A stretch of DNA of 60,334 bases from Thermoleophilia bacterium (GCA_009694365.1 SHVE01000011.1:1-60334); one strand, 5' to 3'. Shown: positions 8,089 to 17,555, counted from the stretch's first letter. Made by a program: numbers and translations. The notes: generated by a model not told the origin, from the sequence alone.

Positions 8089-8753
8089 GCCCCCTGCGCG
8101 GTGGTGTCGAGGGTGTAGGCGATGGCCGCCACCACGAACCGCACGTTGCCCTGCACGACCGCCGCCTGTCCGATGCGGTTGACCACACCGGCGTCGGCGA
8201 TCGCGTCCTCGCCACCACGAGCGCGTTCGGCCTCCTTCGCGCGACGATCCATGGAGAAGATGGTCTCGGCGAGCTCGGTCTGGTGGTCGGCCATCCATTC
8301 CCGTGCGCGCATGGCGAGTCCGGCGTTGCCGGTCGCCGTCTCGAGTCCGGTGAGGAACACGTTCGTCCAGCCAATGATGCGGACCCGGCGGTCGATGACC
8401 TTCCGGTTCGTGGGATCGTCCCCGGCGGCGGGACCGAACTGCAACATCGCCTCCAGCGCGTGGGCCTCCCCGACCTCGCGGATCGCCGCGTCCACGTCGG
8501 CCGCGTGGGCCACGAGCCACGCTGCCGCGGTCCGTCCGAACTCCTCCAACGGCTCCCGTCGCGTTGGGGACGCCGTTGCCCCCACGGCCTCCGCCACGAA
8601 TGCCAGATGCGCGAGGATCGAGGGGTCCCCGGCCGGCGAGAGATCTCCCCCGCCCGTGGCCACCTCGTCCAGCAAGCGTCGTAGATTGCCGGGATTGGCC
8701 TGCATCCACCCGAGAATCGCCTGAGCGGTGGGGTGCTTCACGCGAGTGGTCAT
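8085..8753 (-). CDS. hypothetical helical protein
   Basis: 222 residues from the ATG at 8751-8753, which begins MTTRVKHPTAQAILGWMQ. The protein is mostly helical by composition, without signal peptide or membrane segment, and has a basic, charged segment MDRRAKEAERARGGED near residue 170. I do not recognise the family. It lies 16 bases after the lytic transglycosylase stop on the other side of a short gap, on the same strand downstream of that gene's start, so it may be the distal gene of the polA-rpsA-coaE run. Confidence 0.5.
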   Translation of the reverse strand: MTTRVKHPTAQAILGWMQANPGNLRRLLDEVATGGGDLSPAGDPSILAHLAFVAEAVGATASPTRREPLEEFGRTAAAWLVAHAADVDAAIREVGEAHALEAMLQFGPAAGDDPTNRKVIDRRVRIIGWTNVFLTGLETATGNAGLAMRAREWMADHQTELAETIFSMDRRAKEAERARGGEDAIADAGVVNRIGQAAVVQGNVRFVVAAIAYTLDTTAQGA

Positions 8754-8769
8754 GCCGGCACCGTACCGA

Positions 8770-9384
8770 TCAGCCGGTGTGAGTGAGCCGGTCCCCGTAG
8801 GCCCGGCGGTAGATGCCCCGGGCCTCTGTGACGTCCTCGACGTAGGCACGCGTCTCGGCGAAAGGGATGTCTTCGGGGATGCGGAACTCCTCCTCCCGCG
8901 CGAGGGCCGCCGCCTTCCACCGGCGCAGGTTCTCCGGCCCTCCGTTGTACGCCGCCAGGGCCTCGGGCACCGATCCGTTCTGGGTGTCCATGAGGTAGTG
9001 CAGATACCAGGCACCGAAAGCGATGTTCACCTCCGGGTCACCCAGATCCACCGCCCGGCCCGGAGGGGGATCGGTTTGAGACTCGATAAACCGGGCGGTT
9101 GACGGCAGCACCTGCGTGAGCCCCACCGCACCGGTGGCCGACCGTGCCGCCGGGTCATATCCGCTCTCCCTCCAGATGACCGCAGCGAGGAGGGCGGGGT
9201 CGAGGGCGTTGCGCTCCGCGTGCCGTTGGATGAGCGCGTCGAACTCGAGGGGGTACCACGCCCGGGCGTACCAGGCGGGCATCGACTGGTGCACGGCGAA
9301 CCCCATGGCGACGAGAACGCTGATGAGTACGAGCACGACGAGAACGGTCCGTCCCCCGCGGCGCCTGTGCCGTCTACGCCCCAT
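8770..9384 (-). CDS. membrane-anchored lytic transglycosylase (SLT domain)
   Basis: 204 residues from ATG 9382-9384. A basic N-terminus (RRRHRRRGGR) leads into one hydrophobic helix (~13-31), so it is probably anchored with its catalytic domain outside. The SLT domain follows: AAVIWRESGYDP contains the catalytic Glu, then GAVGLTQVLPSTA, NIAFGAWYL and ALAAYNGGPEN. Such enzymes cleave the MurNAc-GlcNAc bond of peptidoglycan to give 1,6-anhydro ends. The start overlaps the coaE stop by 11 bases. Confidence 0.85.
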   Translation of the reverse strand: MGRRRHRRRGGRTVLVVLVLISVLVAMGFAVHQSMPAWYARAWYPLEFDALIQRHAERNALDPALLAAVIWRESGYDPAARSATGAVGLTQVLPSTARFIESQTDPPPGRAVDLGDPEVNIAFGAWYLHYLMDTQNGSVPEALAAYNGGPENLRRWKAAALAREEEFRIPEDIPFAETRAYVEDVTEARGIYRRAYGDRLTHTG

Positions 9385-10021
9385 CGCCGGGCCGTCGCCC
9401 GCGGCGCTCCATGATGTCGGCGACCCAATCGTCCACCCGATCGATCGGACCGTCGTTGACCAGCACCTCATCCGCGGCCGCCACCTTGGCGGACTCATCC
9501 CACTGGCGGCCCATCCGGGGCGCAAACTCCTGACCCCGCGCGGTGACTCGCGCACGACGGACTGCCTCAGGAGCGGTGATCACGGCCACGGCGTCGAACC
9601 GGTCGACAAGGCCCGCTTCGAAGAGCAACGGCACCTCGCACACGAGGAGCGGTGGTGGGGGGTCGGTGGAGAGTTGCTGTTGTACCCAGGCTTCACGGGC
9701 GCGAGTTACGCGGGGGTGGAGCAGCGACTCGAGGAACGCGATGCCGCCCTCCTCCGCGAAGGCCCGCTCCCCGAGCACCGCCCGGGCGACCGATCCGTCC
9801 GGCGCAAGAACCTCTTGGCCGAAACGGTCGACCACGGCCGCGATGACATCAGATTCCTCGTAGAGGCGGTGTACCACGGCGTCGGCGGACAGGACGGCGG
9901 CTCCCCGGCGCGAGAACGCGTCGAGAGCCGCCGACTTGCCCGCCCCGATGCCCCCGGTGAGCCCGAGGCACAGCGGCGCAGGCGCCTCGGGTCCGGCGCT
10001 ACTCCTCGGCCTCGTCGGCAT
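9374..10021 (-). CDS. coaE: dephospho-CoA kinase
   Basis: 215 residues. It phosphorylates dephospho-CoA on the ribose 3'-OH, the last step of CoA synthesis. The P-loop is GLTGGIGAGKS (~19-29), followed by LSADAVVHRLYEE, the LLHPRVTRAR segment, and LLVCEVPLLFEAGL, all in the order of CoaE. The ATG start lies 23 bases inside the rpsA 3' end; the first ~16 residues are not conserved, so a somewhat later start is possible. Confidence 0.9.
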   Translation of the reverse strand: MPTRPRSSAGPEAPAPLCLGLTGGIGAGKSAALDAFSRRGAAVLSADAVVHRLYEESDVIAAVVDRFGQEVLAPDGSVARAVLGERAFAEEGGIAFLESLLHPRVTRAREAWVQQQLSTDPPPPLLVCEVPLLFEAGLVDRFDAVAVITAPEAVRRARVTARGQEFAPRMGRQWDESAKVAAADEVLVNDGPIDRVDDWVADIMERRGRRPGDGA

Positions 10022-11354
10022 CCACCAGGTCGGCGGTGGCCTCGATGTCTGGGGCCGGGGTCACCTCGTCCGCGATTAGCGCCTCTGCGCTGTCCCGCCC
10101 CGCACTCTCCGGCTCCGTGATTTCCCAGTCCGCGCTATCCCCACCGTCGATTTCGACGACGGCCTCGGCATCATCGATCGACTCGGAATACGGGATGGCG
10201 TCGGCGTACTCGCCGCCATCGGGGGCCGGCGTAACGCGCTTCAACGACAACGAGAGGCGACGGCGCTCGGCGTCGATCTCGATGATGCGCACCTCGAGGC
10301 CATCACCCTGGTTGACGACCTCACGCGGGTTCTCGACATGGTGGTCGGCGAGCTCGGAGATGTGAACGAGGCCCTCCACGCCGGCGTGGATCTCGACGAA
10401 GGCGCCAAACGTGACGACCTTGGTGACCGTCCCCGGCACGATGTCGTTGATTTGGTAGGTCTCGATGACGCTCTGCCACGGGTCGGCCTGGGTCTGCTTG
10501 AGGCCGAGGGAGATGCGCTGGCGTTCACGATCGATCTCGAGAACCTGAACGTCCACCTTCTCACCGACGTTGACCACCTCGGACGGGTGGTTGACATGAC
10601 TCCACGACAGTTCGGAGATGTGGATGAGACCGTCGATGCCGTCAAGATCCACGAAGGCGCCGAAGTCCACGATGTTGGAAATGGTGCCCTCCACAACCTT
10701 GCCCGGAGCGAGGTCGTCGAGGATCCGCTGGCGGACCTCGCGGCGCTCGTGCTCCAGGACGGCACGGCGGGACAGGACCACGTTGTTGCGGCTGCGGTTG
10801 AGCTCGATGACCTTGCACTCGAGCTTCTGGCCCATGAACTCGTCAAGATCCTGAACCCGGCGGATGTCCACCAGCGAGGCGGGCAGGAAGCCGCGCACCC
10901 CGAGGTCGAGGATGAGGCCGCCCTTGACGACCTCGATAACGGTGCCCTCCACAATGTCGCCAGCGGCGGAGGCGGCCTCGATGCGCTTCCACGCCATCTC
11001 GAAGCGCGCGCGCTTCTTCGACAGAATGAGTTGGCCGTCCTGGTCCTCTTTCTGCATGACCAGGGCAGCGATCATCTCACCCAGCTGCACCTCATCCGAA
11101 ACGTTCACCGACTTGCGGATGGAGAGCTCGTGGAGGGGGATGATCCCCTCGCTCTTGTATCCGATGTCAACGAAGACCTCGTCCTTGTCGATACGGACGA
11201 CACGCCCCGTTACCACATCACCTTCGCTGAAGGAGGGAATCGTGATGTCGTAGTTCGGGACTCGTTTGCCGTCAACCTCGATGTATTCGGGGCCGTCCAG
11301 AGTGAAGACGGGCGTTTCGAGGTCGATGATGATCACATCGTCGGTGGTGCTCAT
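9999..11354 (-). CDS. rpsA: 30S ribosomal protein S1
   Basis: 451 residues with four S1 RNA-binding domains at about 43-114, 131-197, 217-286 and 305-372, and an acidic C-terminal tail. Domains 3 and 4 carry the best S1 signature (DFGAFVDL...GLIHISELS and TFGAFVEI...GLVHISELA). Four rather than six domains is usual for Gram-positive and actinobacterial S1, which helps load mRNA on the 30S subunit. It is followed by coaE, a common actinobacterial pairing. A purine-rich AAGGA is found about a dozen bases before the ATG. Confidence 0.95.
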   Translation of the reverse strand: MSTTDDVIIIDLETPVFTLDGPEYIEVDGKRVPNYDITIPSFSEGDVVTGRVVRIDKDEVFVDIGYKSEGIIPLHELSIRKSVNVSDEVQLGEMIAALVMQKEDQDGQLILSKKRARFEMAWKRIEAASAAGDIVEGTVIEVVKGGLILDLGVRGFLPASLVDIRRVQDLDEFMGQKLECKVIELNRSRNNVVLSRRAVLEHERREVRQRILDDLAPGKVVEGTISNIVDFGAFVDLDGIDGLIHISELSWSHVNHPSEVVNVGEKVDVQVLEIDRERQRISLGLKQTQADPWQSVIETYQINDIVPGTVTKVVTFGAFVEIHAGVEGLVHISELADHHVENPREVVNQGDGLEVRIIEIDAERRRLSLSLKRVTPAPDGGEYADAIPYSESIDDAEAVVEIDGGDSADWEITEPESAGRDSAEALIADEVTPAPDIEATADLVDADEAEE

Positions 11355-11406
11355 GTCGGTGAATTGTCCTTGTGGACGGGGACCCCCAGAATGCAGACGC
11401 CCCCGG

Positions 11407-11631
11407 TTAGCGATCAGGGAACGTAGGAGTATAGGCGGCGATAAGCACCGTCCGGGCCCACATCAGGCGCACGAGCCACCGGGCACCGTCCGCCTCGTCG
11501 TGGCAAGCCATCTCCCGGAGTACCGCGAACGCCGCCTCGATCACCTCGGGCCGGGCATCCTGGTGTACCTCCAAGACCCGATACGGATCGAGACCGGGGT
11601 CCGGCGGCGGCGGGTCCCACACCGTACTCAC
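11407..11631 (-). CDS. small J-domain-like protein
   Basis: 74 residues, starting at a GTG (11629-11631) that overlaps the polA TGA as GTGA, so it is probably translated by coupling. The segment DPYRVLEVHQDARPEVIEAAFAVL resembles helices I-II of a J domain, but the diagnostic HPD tripeptide is not present (HQD instead) and helix III is short. It may be a degenerate DnaJ-like protein. Function unknown. Confidence 0.6.
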   Translation of the reverse strand: MSTVWDPPPPDPGLDPYRVLEVHQDARPEVIEAAFAVLREMACHDEADGARWLVRLMWARTVLIAAYTPTFPDR

Positions 11632-14462
11632 GCCTTGGCGGCGAGCCAGGTGTCTCCCTGGCCCACATCCACCGCGAGCGATGGGTCGAGGGGATACGCC
11701 CCGGTCATGGCCTCCACAACGAGTGTGCGAATAACGTCGCACGCCCCCGGGGGGGTCTCAACGAGCAGTTCATCGTGAATCTGAAGCACCAATCGGGCAC
11801 CCGTACCGGACTGGGTGATCGCCGCGTGGGCACGGATCATGGCGATCTTGATGATGTCAGCGGCTGATCCTTGGATGACCGTGTTCACGGCGAGGCGCTC
11901 CCCCAATTGCCGCTGGGGCCGAGTGGAAGCCGTGAGCTCCGGGATCGCCCGGCGTCGGCCGAGGAGGGTAGTGACGTACCCATCCGCGGTGGCCCGGGCG
12001 ATCGTCGCGTCCACGAACGCGCCCACCTTCGGGTAACGCGCCCGATAGGTGTCGATGTAGGAACGGGCGTCGGCCCGGGAGATGCCGAGTTGTTCCGACA
12101 GGCCAAAGTCGGAGATGCCGTAGATGATCCCGAAATTGACCGCCTTCGCCCGGGCACGCAGCGTCGCATCCACGCTCTCGGACGGAACGTCGAACACCTC
12201 AGACGCGGTTGCGGTGTGGACGTCGATGCCCCGATCGAACGCGTCCCTGAGAGCGGGCTCCGCCGAACAGTGGGCGAGGATCCGAAGTTCGACCTGGGAG
12301 TAGTCGAAACTCATGAGCACCATGCCCGCGGTCGCCACGAAAGCGGCACGCACCTCCCGACCTGCGGGGGTGCGCACCGGGATGTTCTGGAGGTTCGGGC
12401 TGGTGGACGACAGGCGCCCGGTTTCGGCCACCGTCTGGTTGAACGTGGTGTGCACGCGACCGTCCACTGGGTCCACAAGTTCCGGTAGCGCCGCGAGATA
12501 GGTGCTGTCGAGCTTCACCAGTTCGCGGTATCGAATGATGGCCGGCACGATCTCGTGCACGTCCGTGAGGGACCTGAGCACCATGCGATCCGTGGAGTAG
12601 CCGGTTTTGCCCTTGCGCCCCGACGGGAGACCGAGCCGCTCGAAGAGCACCTCGGCAAGTTGCTTGGGCGAATCGATGGTGAACGGACCACCGGCGTGGT
12701 CGTGGATCCGCTCGGTGAGGGTTGCGATCTCCGCGCGTACCCGCCCGCGGATCTCAGCGAGGCGGTCCACGTCGATGGCCACGCCCACGTTCTCCATGGC
12801 GGCCAGCACTCCGACGAGGGGCAATTCGATGTCGCGGAACAGCGGCTCCAGACCCTCCACCGCGATGCGCGACGCCTGAATTGGGGCGAGTGCGCGGACG
12901 TGGGCGGCGACGGTGGCGGCGGCACAGGCGTCCTCGGCGCCGCCCTCAGCGCGCACGTGGATCCCCTCATCCTCCGCCAACTGATCGAGGGGGTAGGCAG
13001 ATCGACGCGGGTTGAGCAGGTAGGCCGCGATCATGGTGTCGTGAACCGGGAGGGGCCCGTCGAGCCGGGCTGAGCGGAGGATAGCCTTGGCGTCGTGGGC
13101 GGCCCACGGCGCCGCACTCAGGATGGGTGCGATTCCCGCGTCCACCCCGGCGACACGGGCGACCGACCGTGCCACTCCATCCCCCGAGACCACCGCGATG
13201 GTGTCTCCGGCACAGCCGATGGCGGCCTGATCGCCGCCGGCCAACGCAATGGCGACCGCGTCCGGGGTGTCCTCCTGCACGCGCACAACGGTGGCCCGGG
13301 ATTCGGGGACACTGGCTCCCCCGTCCTCCGTGAGCGCCATCTGGACCCCCCACCCGGAACGCGACCCGTCGTCCTCGCTCGCGCTGTCGTCCTCCGTGAG
13401 CGCCATCTGGATCCCCCGCCCGGAAGGCGACCCGTCGCCCTCGTCCGGCCTTTCGTCCTTCGTGAGCATCGTCGGGACCCCCCGACCGGCACGCGAACCG
13501 TCGTCTTTGCCCGCGCTGTCGTCCGTCGTGGCACCCCCCATCTGTTCCACCCGCCGAGCGAGGGTACGAAACCCGTACTGCTCGAACGCGGCTCGAATGG
13601 CCGCCAGTCGGTCCGGATCGCGGGTGATGAGGGGAGCGTCCAACGGATCGAGATCGAGGGGCACCGACTGGTCGATGACCGAGAGATCACGACACAGGAG
13701 GGCAGTCGCGGCGTGGATGATGAGGTTTTCACGCCGCTTGGGGGTCTGCTCGTCGGCGTGGGCGAGGATTGCCTCGAGGGTGCCGTACCTCTTCATGAGC
13801 TCGGCAGCGGTTTTCTCTCCGATGCCGGGGACCCCGGGGAGGTTGTCACTCTGATCCCCAACCATTCCGCGGAGATCGGGCATGAGCGACGGCACGACGC
13901 CGTACCGCTCCTCCACCGCGGCCGGTCCGTAACGGGTGGTATCGGTGACCCCGCGACCGGTGGCGAGCACGCTGATGTTGTGATCCACCAACTGGAGGGC
14001 GTCACGGTCACCGGTCAGAATGGTGACCCGGGCACCCGCGTCGGACGCACGACGCGCCAAGGTGCCGATGACGTCGTCGGCCTCGAACCCCGCTGCCTCC
14101 ACGTTCACGGCCCCGAAGGCCTCCATGAGTGGGCGAAAGTGCGGCACCTGAGCACGGAATCCCTCTGGGGTCTCGCGCCGCCCGGCCTTGTACGCGGGGT
14201 ACATTCCGTCCCGGAACGTGGGTCCGGGTGGATCCCACGCCACGATCACCCGGGATGGTCGCTCATCCTCGATGACCTTCATGGTCATCGCCGACAGCCC
14301 GTACAGGGCGTTCGTGGGCATACCGTCGGAACGGGTGATCGTCTCGGGCAGGGCGAAAAAGGCCCGGAAAGCGAGGCTGAAACCGTCGATGAGCAGAATC
14401 TCACCGTCGGGATTGCCACCCCCCGTGTTCATCTCCGTGCTCACGCCGCGGAGTCTATTCAC
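11628..14462 (-). CDS. polA: DNA polymerase I
   Basis: 944 residues. An N-terminal 5' nuclease domain (to ~300: LLIDGFSLAFRAFFALP, ILTGDRDALQLV, PGVPGIGEKTAAELM), a 3'-5' exonuclease-like domain (~395-560) lacking the DxE metal-binding motif and so probably without proofreading, then the polymerase domain with FDYSQVELRILAH, RAKAVNFGIIYGIS and QIHDELLVE. It fills gaps in repair and removes Okazaki primers. The linker between nuclease and exonuclease-like domains carries three 22-residue repeats (DNA 13323-13520). The GTG at 14460-14462 is the first start; a GTG six codons later or ATG 14430-14432 are alternatives. Confidence 0.95.
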   Translation of the reverse strand: MNRLRGVSTEMNTGGGNPDGEILLIDGFSLAFRAFFALPETITRSDGMPTNALYGLSAMTMKVIEDERPSRVIVAWDPPGPTFRDGMYPAYKAGRRETPEGFRAQVPHFRPLMEAFGAVNVEAAGFEADDVIGTLARRASDAGARVTILTGDRDALQLVDHNISVLATGRGVTDTTRYGPAAVEERYGVVPSLMPDLRGMVGDQSDNLPGVPGIGEKTAAELMKRYGTLEAILAHADEQTPKRRENLIIHAATALLCRDLSVIDQSVPLDLDPLDAPLITRDPDRLAAIRAAFEQYGFRTLARRVEQMGGATTDDSAGKDDGSRAGRGVPTMLTKDERPDEGDGSPSGRGIQMALTEDDSASEDDGSRSGWGVQMALTEDGGASVPESRATVVRVQEDTPDAVAIALAGGDQAAIGCAGDTIAVVSGDGVARSVARVAGVDAGIAPILSAAPWAAHDAKAILRSARLDGPLPVHDTMIAAYLLNPRRSAYPLDQLAEDEGIHVRAEGGAEDACAAATVAAHVRALAPIQASRIAVEGLEPLFRDIELPLVGVLAAMENVGVAIDVDRLAEIRGRVRAEIATLTERIHDHAGGPFTIDSPKQLAEVLFERLGLPSGRKGKTGYSTDRMVLRSLTDVHEIVPAIIRYRELVKLDSTYLAALPELVDPVDGRVHTTFNQTVAETGRLSSTSPNLQNIPVRTPAGREVRAAFVATAGMVLMSFDYSQVELRILAHCSAEPALRDAFDRGIDVHTATASEVFDVPSESVDATLRARAKAVNFGIIYGISDFGLSEQLGISRADARSYIDTYRARYPKVGAFVDATIARATADGYVTTLLGRRRAIPELTASTRPQRQLGERLAVNTVIQGSAADIIKIAMIRAHAAITQSGTGARLVLQIHDELLVETPPGACDVIRTLVVEAMTGAYPLDPSLAVDVGQGDTWLAAKA
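13323..13520. repeat. three tandem 66-base repeats inside polA
   Basis: Copies begin at about 13323, 13389 and 13455, exactly 66 bases apart, keeping the frame (22 residues). On the coding strand each unit encodes a variable DD-GS-S/R-G-G/R-stretch ending in QMALTED or TMLTKDE. The two copies nearest the 3' exonuclease-like domain are the most alike; the third is more diverged. They fall at about residues 314-380, an inter-domain linker. Confidence 0.85.
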
Positions 14463-14564
14463 GGTTCCCGGCGTGCCGAAGCACGGCAGGGGTCGCCTCT
14501 CGGGAGGTGAATCACGCCAGTGCGGCTAATGTTCCGCACTTCGTCGACTGGTCGGGAGGACCAC

Positions 14565-15986
14565 GTGGGAGTCACTCCGAGCGCGCAGTACAGCCTCACC
14601 CTTCGGCTCGAGATCGAGTCGGGCCGTTCCGGCATCGCCGCCGATTTGGCGACGGCGATTGCGAGTCAGGGTGCGTCCATCACATCGATGGAGGTGCTCG
14701 ATGCCGACCACCAGCGCGTGGTACGGGAGCTCGTGGTCGATACCACCAGCGTGGAGAACCAGGACGAGGTCATCGCGGCCGTCGGAGCCATTGCTGGAAT
14801 CACGGTCATCGCGGCCGAGGATCGCACGTTCCGTCTGCACAAGGGTGGGAAGATCGAGATGGTGCCGCGCATCTCGATGCGCAGCCGCGACGACCTCGCC
14901 GTGGCCTACATGCCGGGCGTTGCCGCCGTGGCCGCCCGCATCGCCGCCGATTCGGCCGCCGCCTTCGACTACACGCTCAAGCGGAACATGGTCGCGGTCA
15001 TCACCAACGGAACCGCCGTCCTGGGACTCGGTGACATCGGGGCCGTCGCCGGAATGCCGGTGATGGAGGGTAAAGCGCTGCTCTTCAAGGAGTTCGCCGA
15101 CGTGGACTCTTACCCCATCTGCGTGGACACGCACGATGCCGAGACCCTCATCCGCGTGTGCGAGGCCGTTGCGCCGGCGTTCGGTGGCATCAACCTCGAG
15201 GACATCCGGGCACCCATGTGTTTTGAGGTGGAGGACGCGCTCAAGGAGCGTCTGGACATCCCGGTCTTCCACGACGACCAGCACGGCACGGCGGTGGTGC
15301 TGCTTGCGGCGCTCATCAACGCTTGCAAGATCACCGGTCACAACATTGCCGACCTGAAGGTCGTGGTCAACGGCATCGGGGCGTCGGGTGTGGCGTGTTC
15401 GAAGATTCTCCTGAACGCCGGGGTCACCAACATCATCGGCTGCGACACCCGCGGGGCCATCTATGCGGGGCGTACCGAGAACATGAACTTCATGAAGGAC
15501 TGGTACGCCGCGCACACCAATCCGGAGGGGATCACTGGTGACCTCACCGAGGCCGTGAAGGGCGCGAACCTCTTCGTGGGGTTGTCCGGGCCGGGAACGT
15601 TCTCGGTGGAGCAACTGAAGACCATGGCGACGGACCCGATCGTGTTCGCCATGGCCAACCCGACGCCAGAGATCATGCCCGAGGAGGCCGCGCCCTACGT
15701 ACGGGTAATGGCCACCGGGCGCTCGGACTACCCCAACCAGATCAACAACGTGCTCGCGTTCCCCGGAATCTTCCGCGGAGCGCTCGACGTGCGTGCGCGC
15801 CAGATCAGCGAGGGGATGAAGGTGGCGGCGGCCCACGCCATCGCGGGAACCATCCACGACGACGACCTTCACGAGGACTACATCATTCCCAGTTGCTTCA
15901 ACCCGGCCGTCGCCGTGGCGGTCGCTGCGGCCACCCGGCGCGTGGCCATCGAGGAGGGCTTGGCCCGAATCATCCCGGAGGACTAA
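14565..15986 (+). CDS. NAD-dependent malic enzyme with N-terminal ACT domain
   Basis: 473 residues from GTG 14565, preceded by a strong ribosome site GGGAGGA at 14554-14560. Residues ~5-85 form an ACT-like domain ([23 protein letters not shown]). The malic enzyme part has [31 protein letters not shown], the divalent-metal region with [10 protein letters not shown], and a Rossmann fold GIGASGVA. It converts malate to pyruvate and CO2. ACT domains usually bind amino acids and regulate the enzyme. Just outside, tRNA-Leu follows by 41 bases. Confidence 0.92.
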   Translation: MGVTPSAQYSLTLRLEIESGRSGIAADLATAIASQGASITSMEVLDADHQRVVRELVVDTTSVENQDEVIAAVGAIAGITVIAAEDRTFRLHKGGKIEMVPRISMRSRDDLAVAYMPGVAAVAARIAADSAAAFDYTLKRNMVAVITNGTAVLGLGDIGAVAGMPVMEGKALLFKEFADVDSYPICVDTHDAETLIRVCEAVAPAFGGINLEDIRAPMCFEVEDALKERLDIPVFHDDQHGTAVVLLAALINACKITGHNIADLKVVVNGIGASGVACSKILLNAGVTNIIGCDTRGAIYAGRTENMNFMKDWYAAHTNPEGITGDLTEAVKGANLFVGLSGPGTFSVEQLKTMATDPIVFAMANPTPEIMPEEAAPYVRVMATGRSDYPNQINNVLAFPGIFRGALDVRARQISEGMKVAAAHAIAGTIHDDDLHEDYIIPSCFNPAVAVAVAAATRRVAIEEGLARIIPED

Positions 15987-16027
15987 CCGCAAGGAGCGGT
16001 GGCAACCGCGAGGTCGCCGCCGCACAC

Positions 16028-16110
16028 GGGGGCGTGGCGGAACGGTAGACGCGGCGGACTCAAAATCCGCTCATGGAAACATGGTGTGGGTTCGATTCCC
16101 ACCGCCCCCA
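16028..16110 (+). tRNA. tRNA-Leu (anticodon CAA)
   Basis: 83 bases. Acceptor stem GGGGGCG (16028-16034) pairs with CGCCCCC (16103-16109), discriminator A at 16110. Anticodon stem GCGGA/TCCGC encloses loop CTCAAAA (16059-16065), anticodon CAA at 16061-16063. A long variable arm (TCATGGAAACATGG region) marks a type II tRNA, and the T arm is GTGGG-TTCGATT-CCCAC. CCA is not encoded. Confidence 0.95.
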
Positions 16111-16129
16111 TCGGGTCTAGGCTGGACGT

Positions 16130-17113
16130 GTGAAGGCGATCATCTGCGACCGCGCCGGGGGACCCGATGTTATGCGGATGGCCGAGGTGGCCGACCCCGT
16201 CCCCGCACCGGGCGAGGTGCTGGTGCGCATTCGGGCCACGGCGGTCAACCGCGCGGACATCCTCCAACGGGAGGGTAACTACCCCCCACCCGAGGGCGTA
16301 AGCCCGATCCTGGGCCTCGAAGCGGCGGGCGAGGTCGTCGCGGTGCCCACGGCCGCGGCACACGACCTGCGGGTTGGCGAGCGGGTCATGTGCCTGCTCG
16401 CGGGCGGCGGTTACGCTGAGTTCGTCGCCGTTCCGGTGGGCCACGTCATGCGGATCCCCGACCGCCTGTCGTTCGCGGAGGCCGCCGCAATCCCCGAGGC
16501 GTTCCTTACGGCACACCTCGCCCTCATCCGACTCGGGAACGCGGGGTCCGGCGACATCGTGCTGGTACACGCCGTCGCGAGCGGTGTGGGAACGGCGGCC
16601 GCCCAGATCTGCGCGGCGATCGGCGCGAGGTGCATCGGCACCTCTCGCGGCCCCGTGCGAGCGCACGCCGCCGACCGCTGGGGAGCGACACCCGTGGCCG
16701 TGCGTGACGGATCATTCGCCCCGGCTGTGCGGGACCTGACGGATGGCCATGGTGCCGACGTCATCCTCGATCTCGTGGGTGCCGCGTACTGGCAGCAGAA
16801 CGTGGCGTCACTCGCACGCCACGGGCGCATCGTTCTCACCGGTCTGGTGGGTGGGCGACGAGCCGAGGTCGACCTCGGGGACCTGTTCCCCCTTCAGGCG
16901 ACCGTCATCGCATCCACCCTGCGTGGTCGCACCGGGCCCGAGAAGACCGAAATCGTGAGCGAGTTCACCCGATGGGGGCTCCCCCTGTTCGACACGGGAG
17001 TCCTCACCCCGGTCGTCGATCGCGTACTGCCTCTGGACCGCGCGGCGGACGCGCACCGGCACGTCGCGGCCGACGCCGCCGTGGGCAAGGTCATCCTGTG
17101 GGTCAGCGGCTGA
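16130..17113 (+). CDS. NAD(P)H quinone oxidoreductase, zinc-free MDR family (PIG3/QOR-like)
   Basis: 327 residues starting at GTG 16130, 20 bases after tRNA-Leu. Medium-chain dehydrogenase layout: an N-terminal GroES-like domain with the QOR pattern TAVNRADILQREGNYPPPEG, and a nucleotide-binding domain where the usual GGxGGVG-type loop is VHAVASGVGTAA. Structural zinc cysteines are missing, as in quinone oxidoreductases of the PIG3 class. Substrate not determined. Its last 31 bases are repeated exactly downstream at 17152-17182. Confidence 0.88.
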   Translation: MKAIICDRAGGPDVMRMAEVADPVPAPGEVLVRIRATAVNRADILQREGNYPPPEGVSPILGLEAAGEVVAVPTAAAHDLRVGERVMCLLAGGGYAEFVAVPVGHVMRIPDRLSFAEAAAIPEAFLTAHLALIRLGNAGSGDIVLVHAVASGVGTAAAQICAAIGARCIGTSRGPVRAHAADRWGATPVAVRDGSFAPAVRDLTDGHGADVILDLVGAAYWQQNVASLARHGRIVLTGLVGGRRAEVDLGDLFPLQATVIASTLRGRTGPEKTEIVSEFTRWGLPLFDTGVLTPVVDRVLPLDRAADAHRHVAADAAVGKVILWVSG

Positions 17114-17182
17114 CTCCCCGGCTTCGATTCCTGCCCCACTGGGCGTTTGAGGTGGGCAAGGTCATCCTGTGGGTCAGCGGCT
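17081..17182. repeat. exact 31-base direct repeat: duplicated 3' end of the oxidoreductase gene
   Basis: Bases 17081-17111 (the last codons and the first base of the stop of the oxidoreductase gene, encoding VGKVILWVSG) recur without a mismatch at 17152-17182, 71 bases downstream. The second copy runs into unrelated sequence (TAT instead of TGA). The 40 bases between are not repeated. Confidence 0.9.
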
Positions 17183-17351
17183 ATCTCCTGCGCCCCCCGA
17201 GGGCGGGCCGGGCGTACGGTCATGGCACATTTCGTCACGTTGCGAACCACTGGGGACCGTCGCGAGGTTTCGCCCGGATCCGATCCTCGCCATTCGCCCG
17301 GCCCGCTTGCACCCGTGTTACGGTTGATCCGGGCCGCGATCGGAGGAAACC

Positions 17352-17534
17352 ATGAAGACCCTCATCAAGTTCCTGATGCTCGTGGGTGTTGCCGCCCTCG
17401 TGTACTGGTTCGTGCGGGAGCGCCTCGCCGCTGAGCCCGACGAGTTTACGTTCACCGAGGTCACGGACACGGTTGCCGATGCCGCCCAGAAGTCCGTTGT
17501 CGACGCCCCGGACGCGGCTGCCGAGGCCGCTTAG
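17352..17534 (+). CDS. small single-pass membrane protein
   Basis: 60 residues, ATG 17352 preceded by GGAGG at 17342-17346 region. One N-terminal hydrophobic helix (LIKFLMLVGVAALVYWFV) follows two basic residues, then an acidic, Ala-rich tail (VTDTVADAAQ, DAAAEAA). No family recognised. The good ribosome site and composition suggest it is real. Confidence 0.65.
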   Translation: MKTLIKFLMLVGVAALVYWFVRERLAAEPDEFTFTEVTDTVADAAQKSVVDAPDAAAEAA

Positions 17535-17555
17535 GCCGACGGCGGGACCCTCGTC

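Noticed and set aside
14526-16025. Large minus-strand frame opposite the malic enzyme
   Set aside because: It is the shadow of a GC-rich gene with third-position bias; the + strand product is a clear enzyme.
15983-16666. Minus-strand frame with VGIEPTPCFHERIL
   Set aside because: It is the backwards translation of tRNA-Leu and overlaps the oxidoreductase gene.
17115-17140. GGCTTCGATTCCTGCCCCA between the two oxidoreductase tails resembles a tRNA T loop
   Set aside because: The flanking bases do not form a T stem or acceptor stem, so it is not a tRNA remnant.
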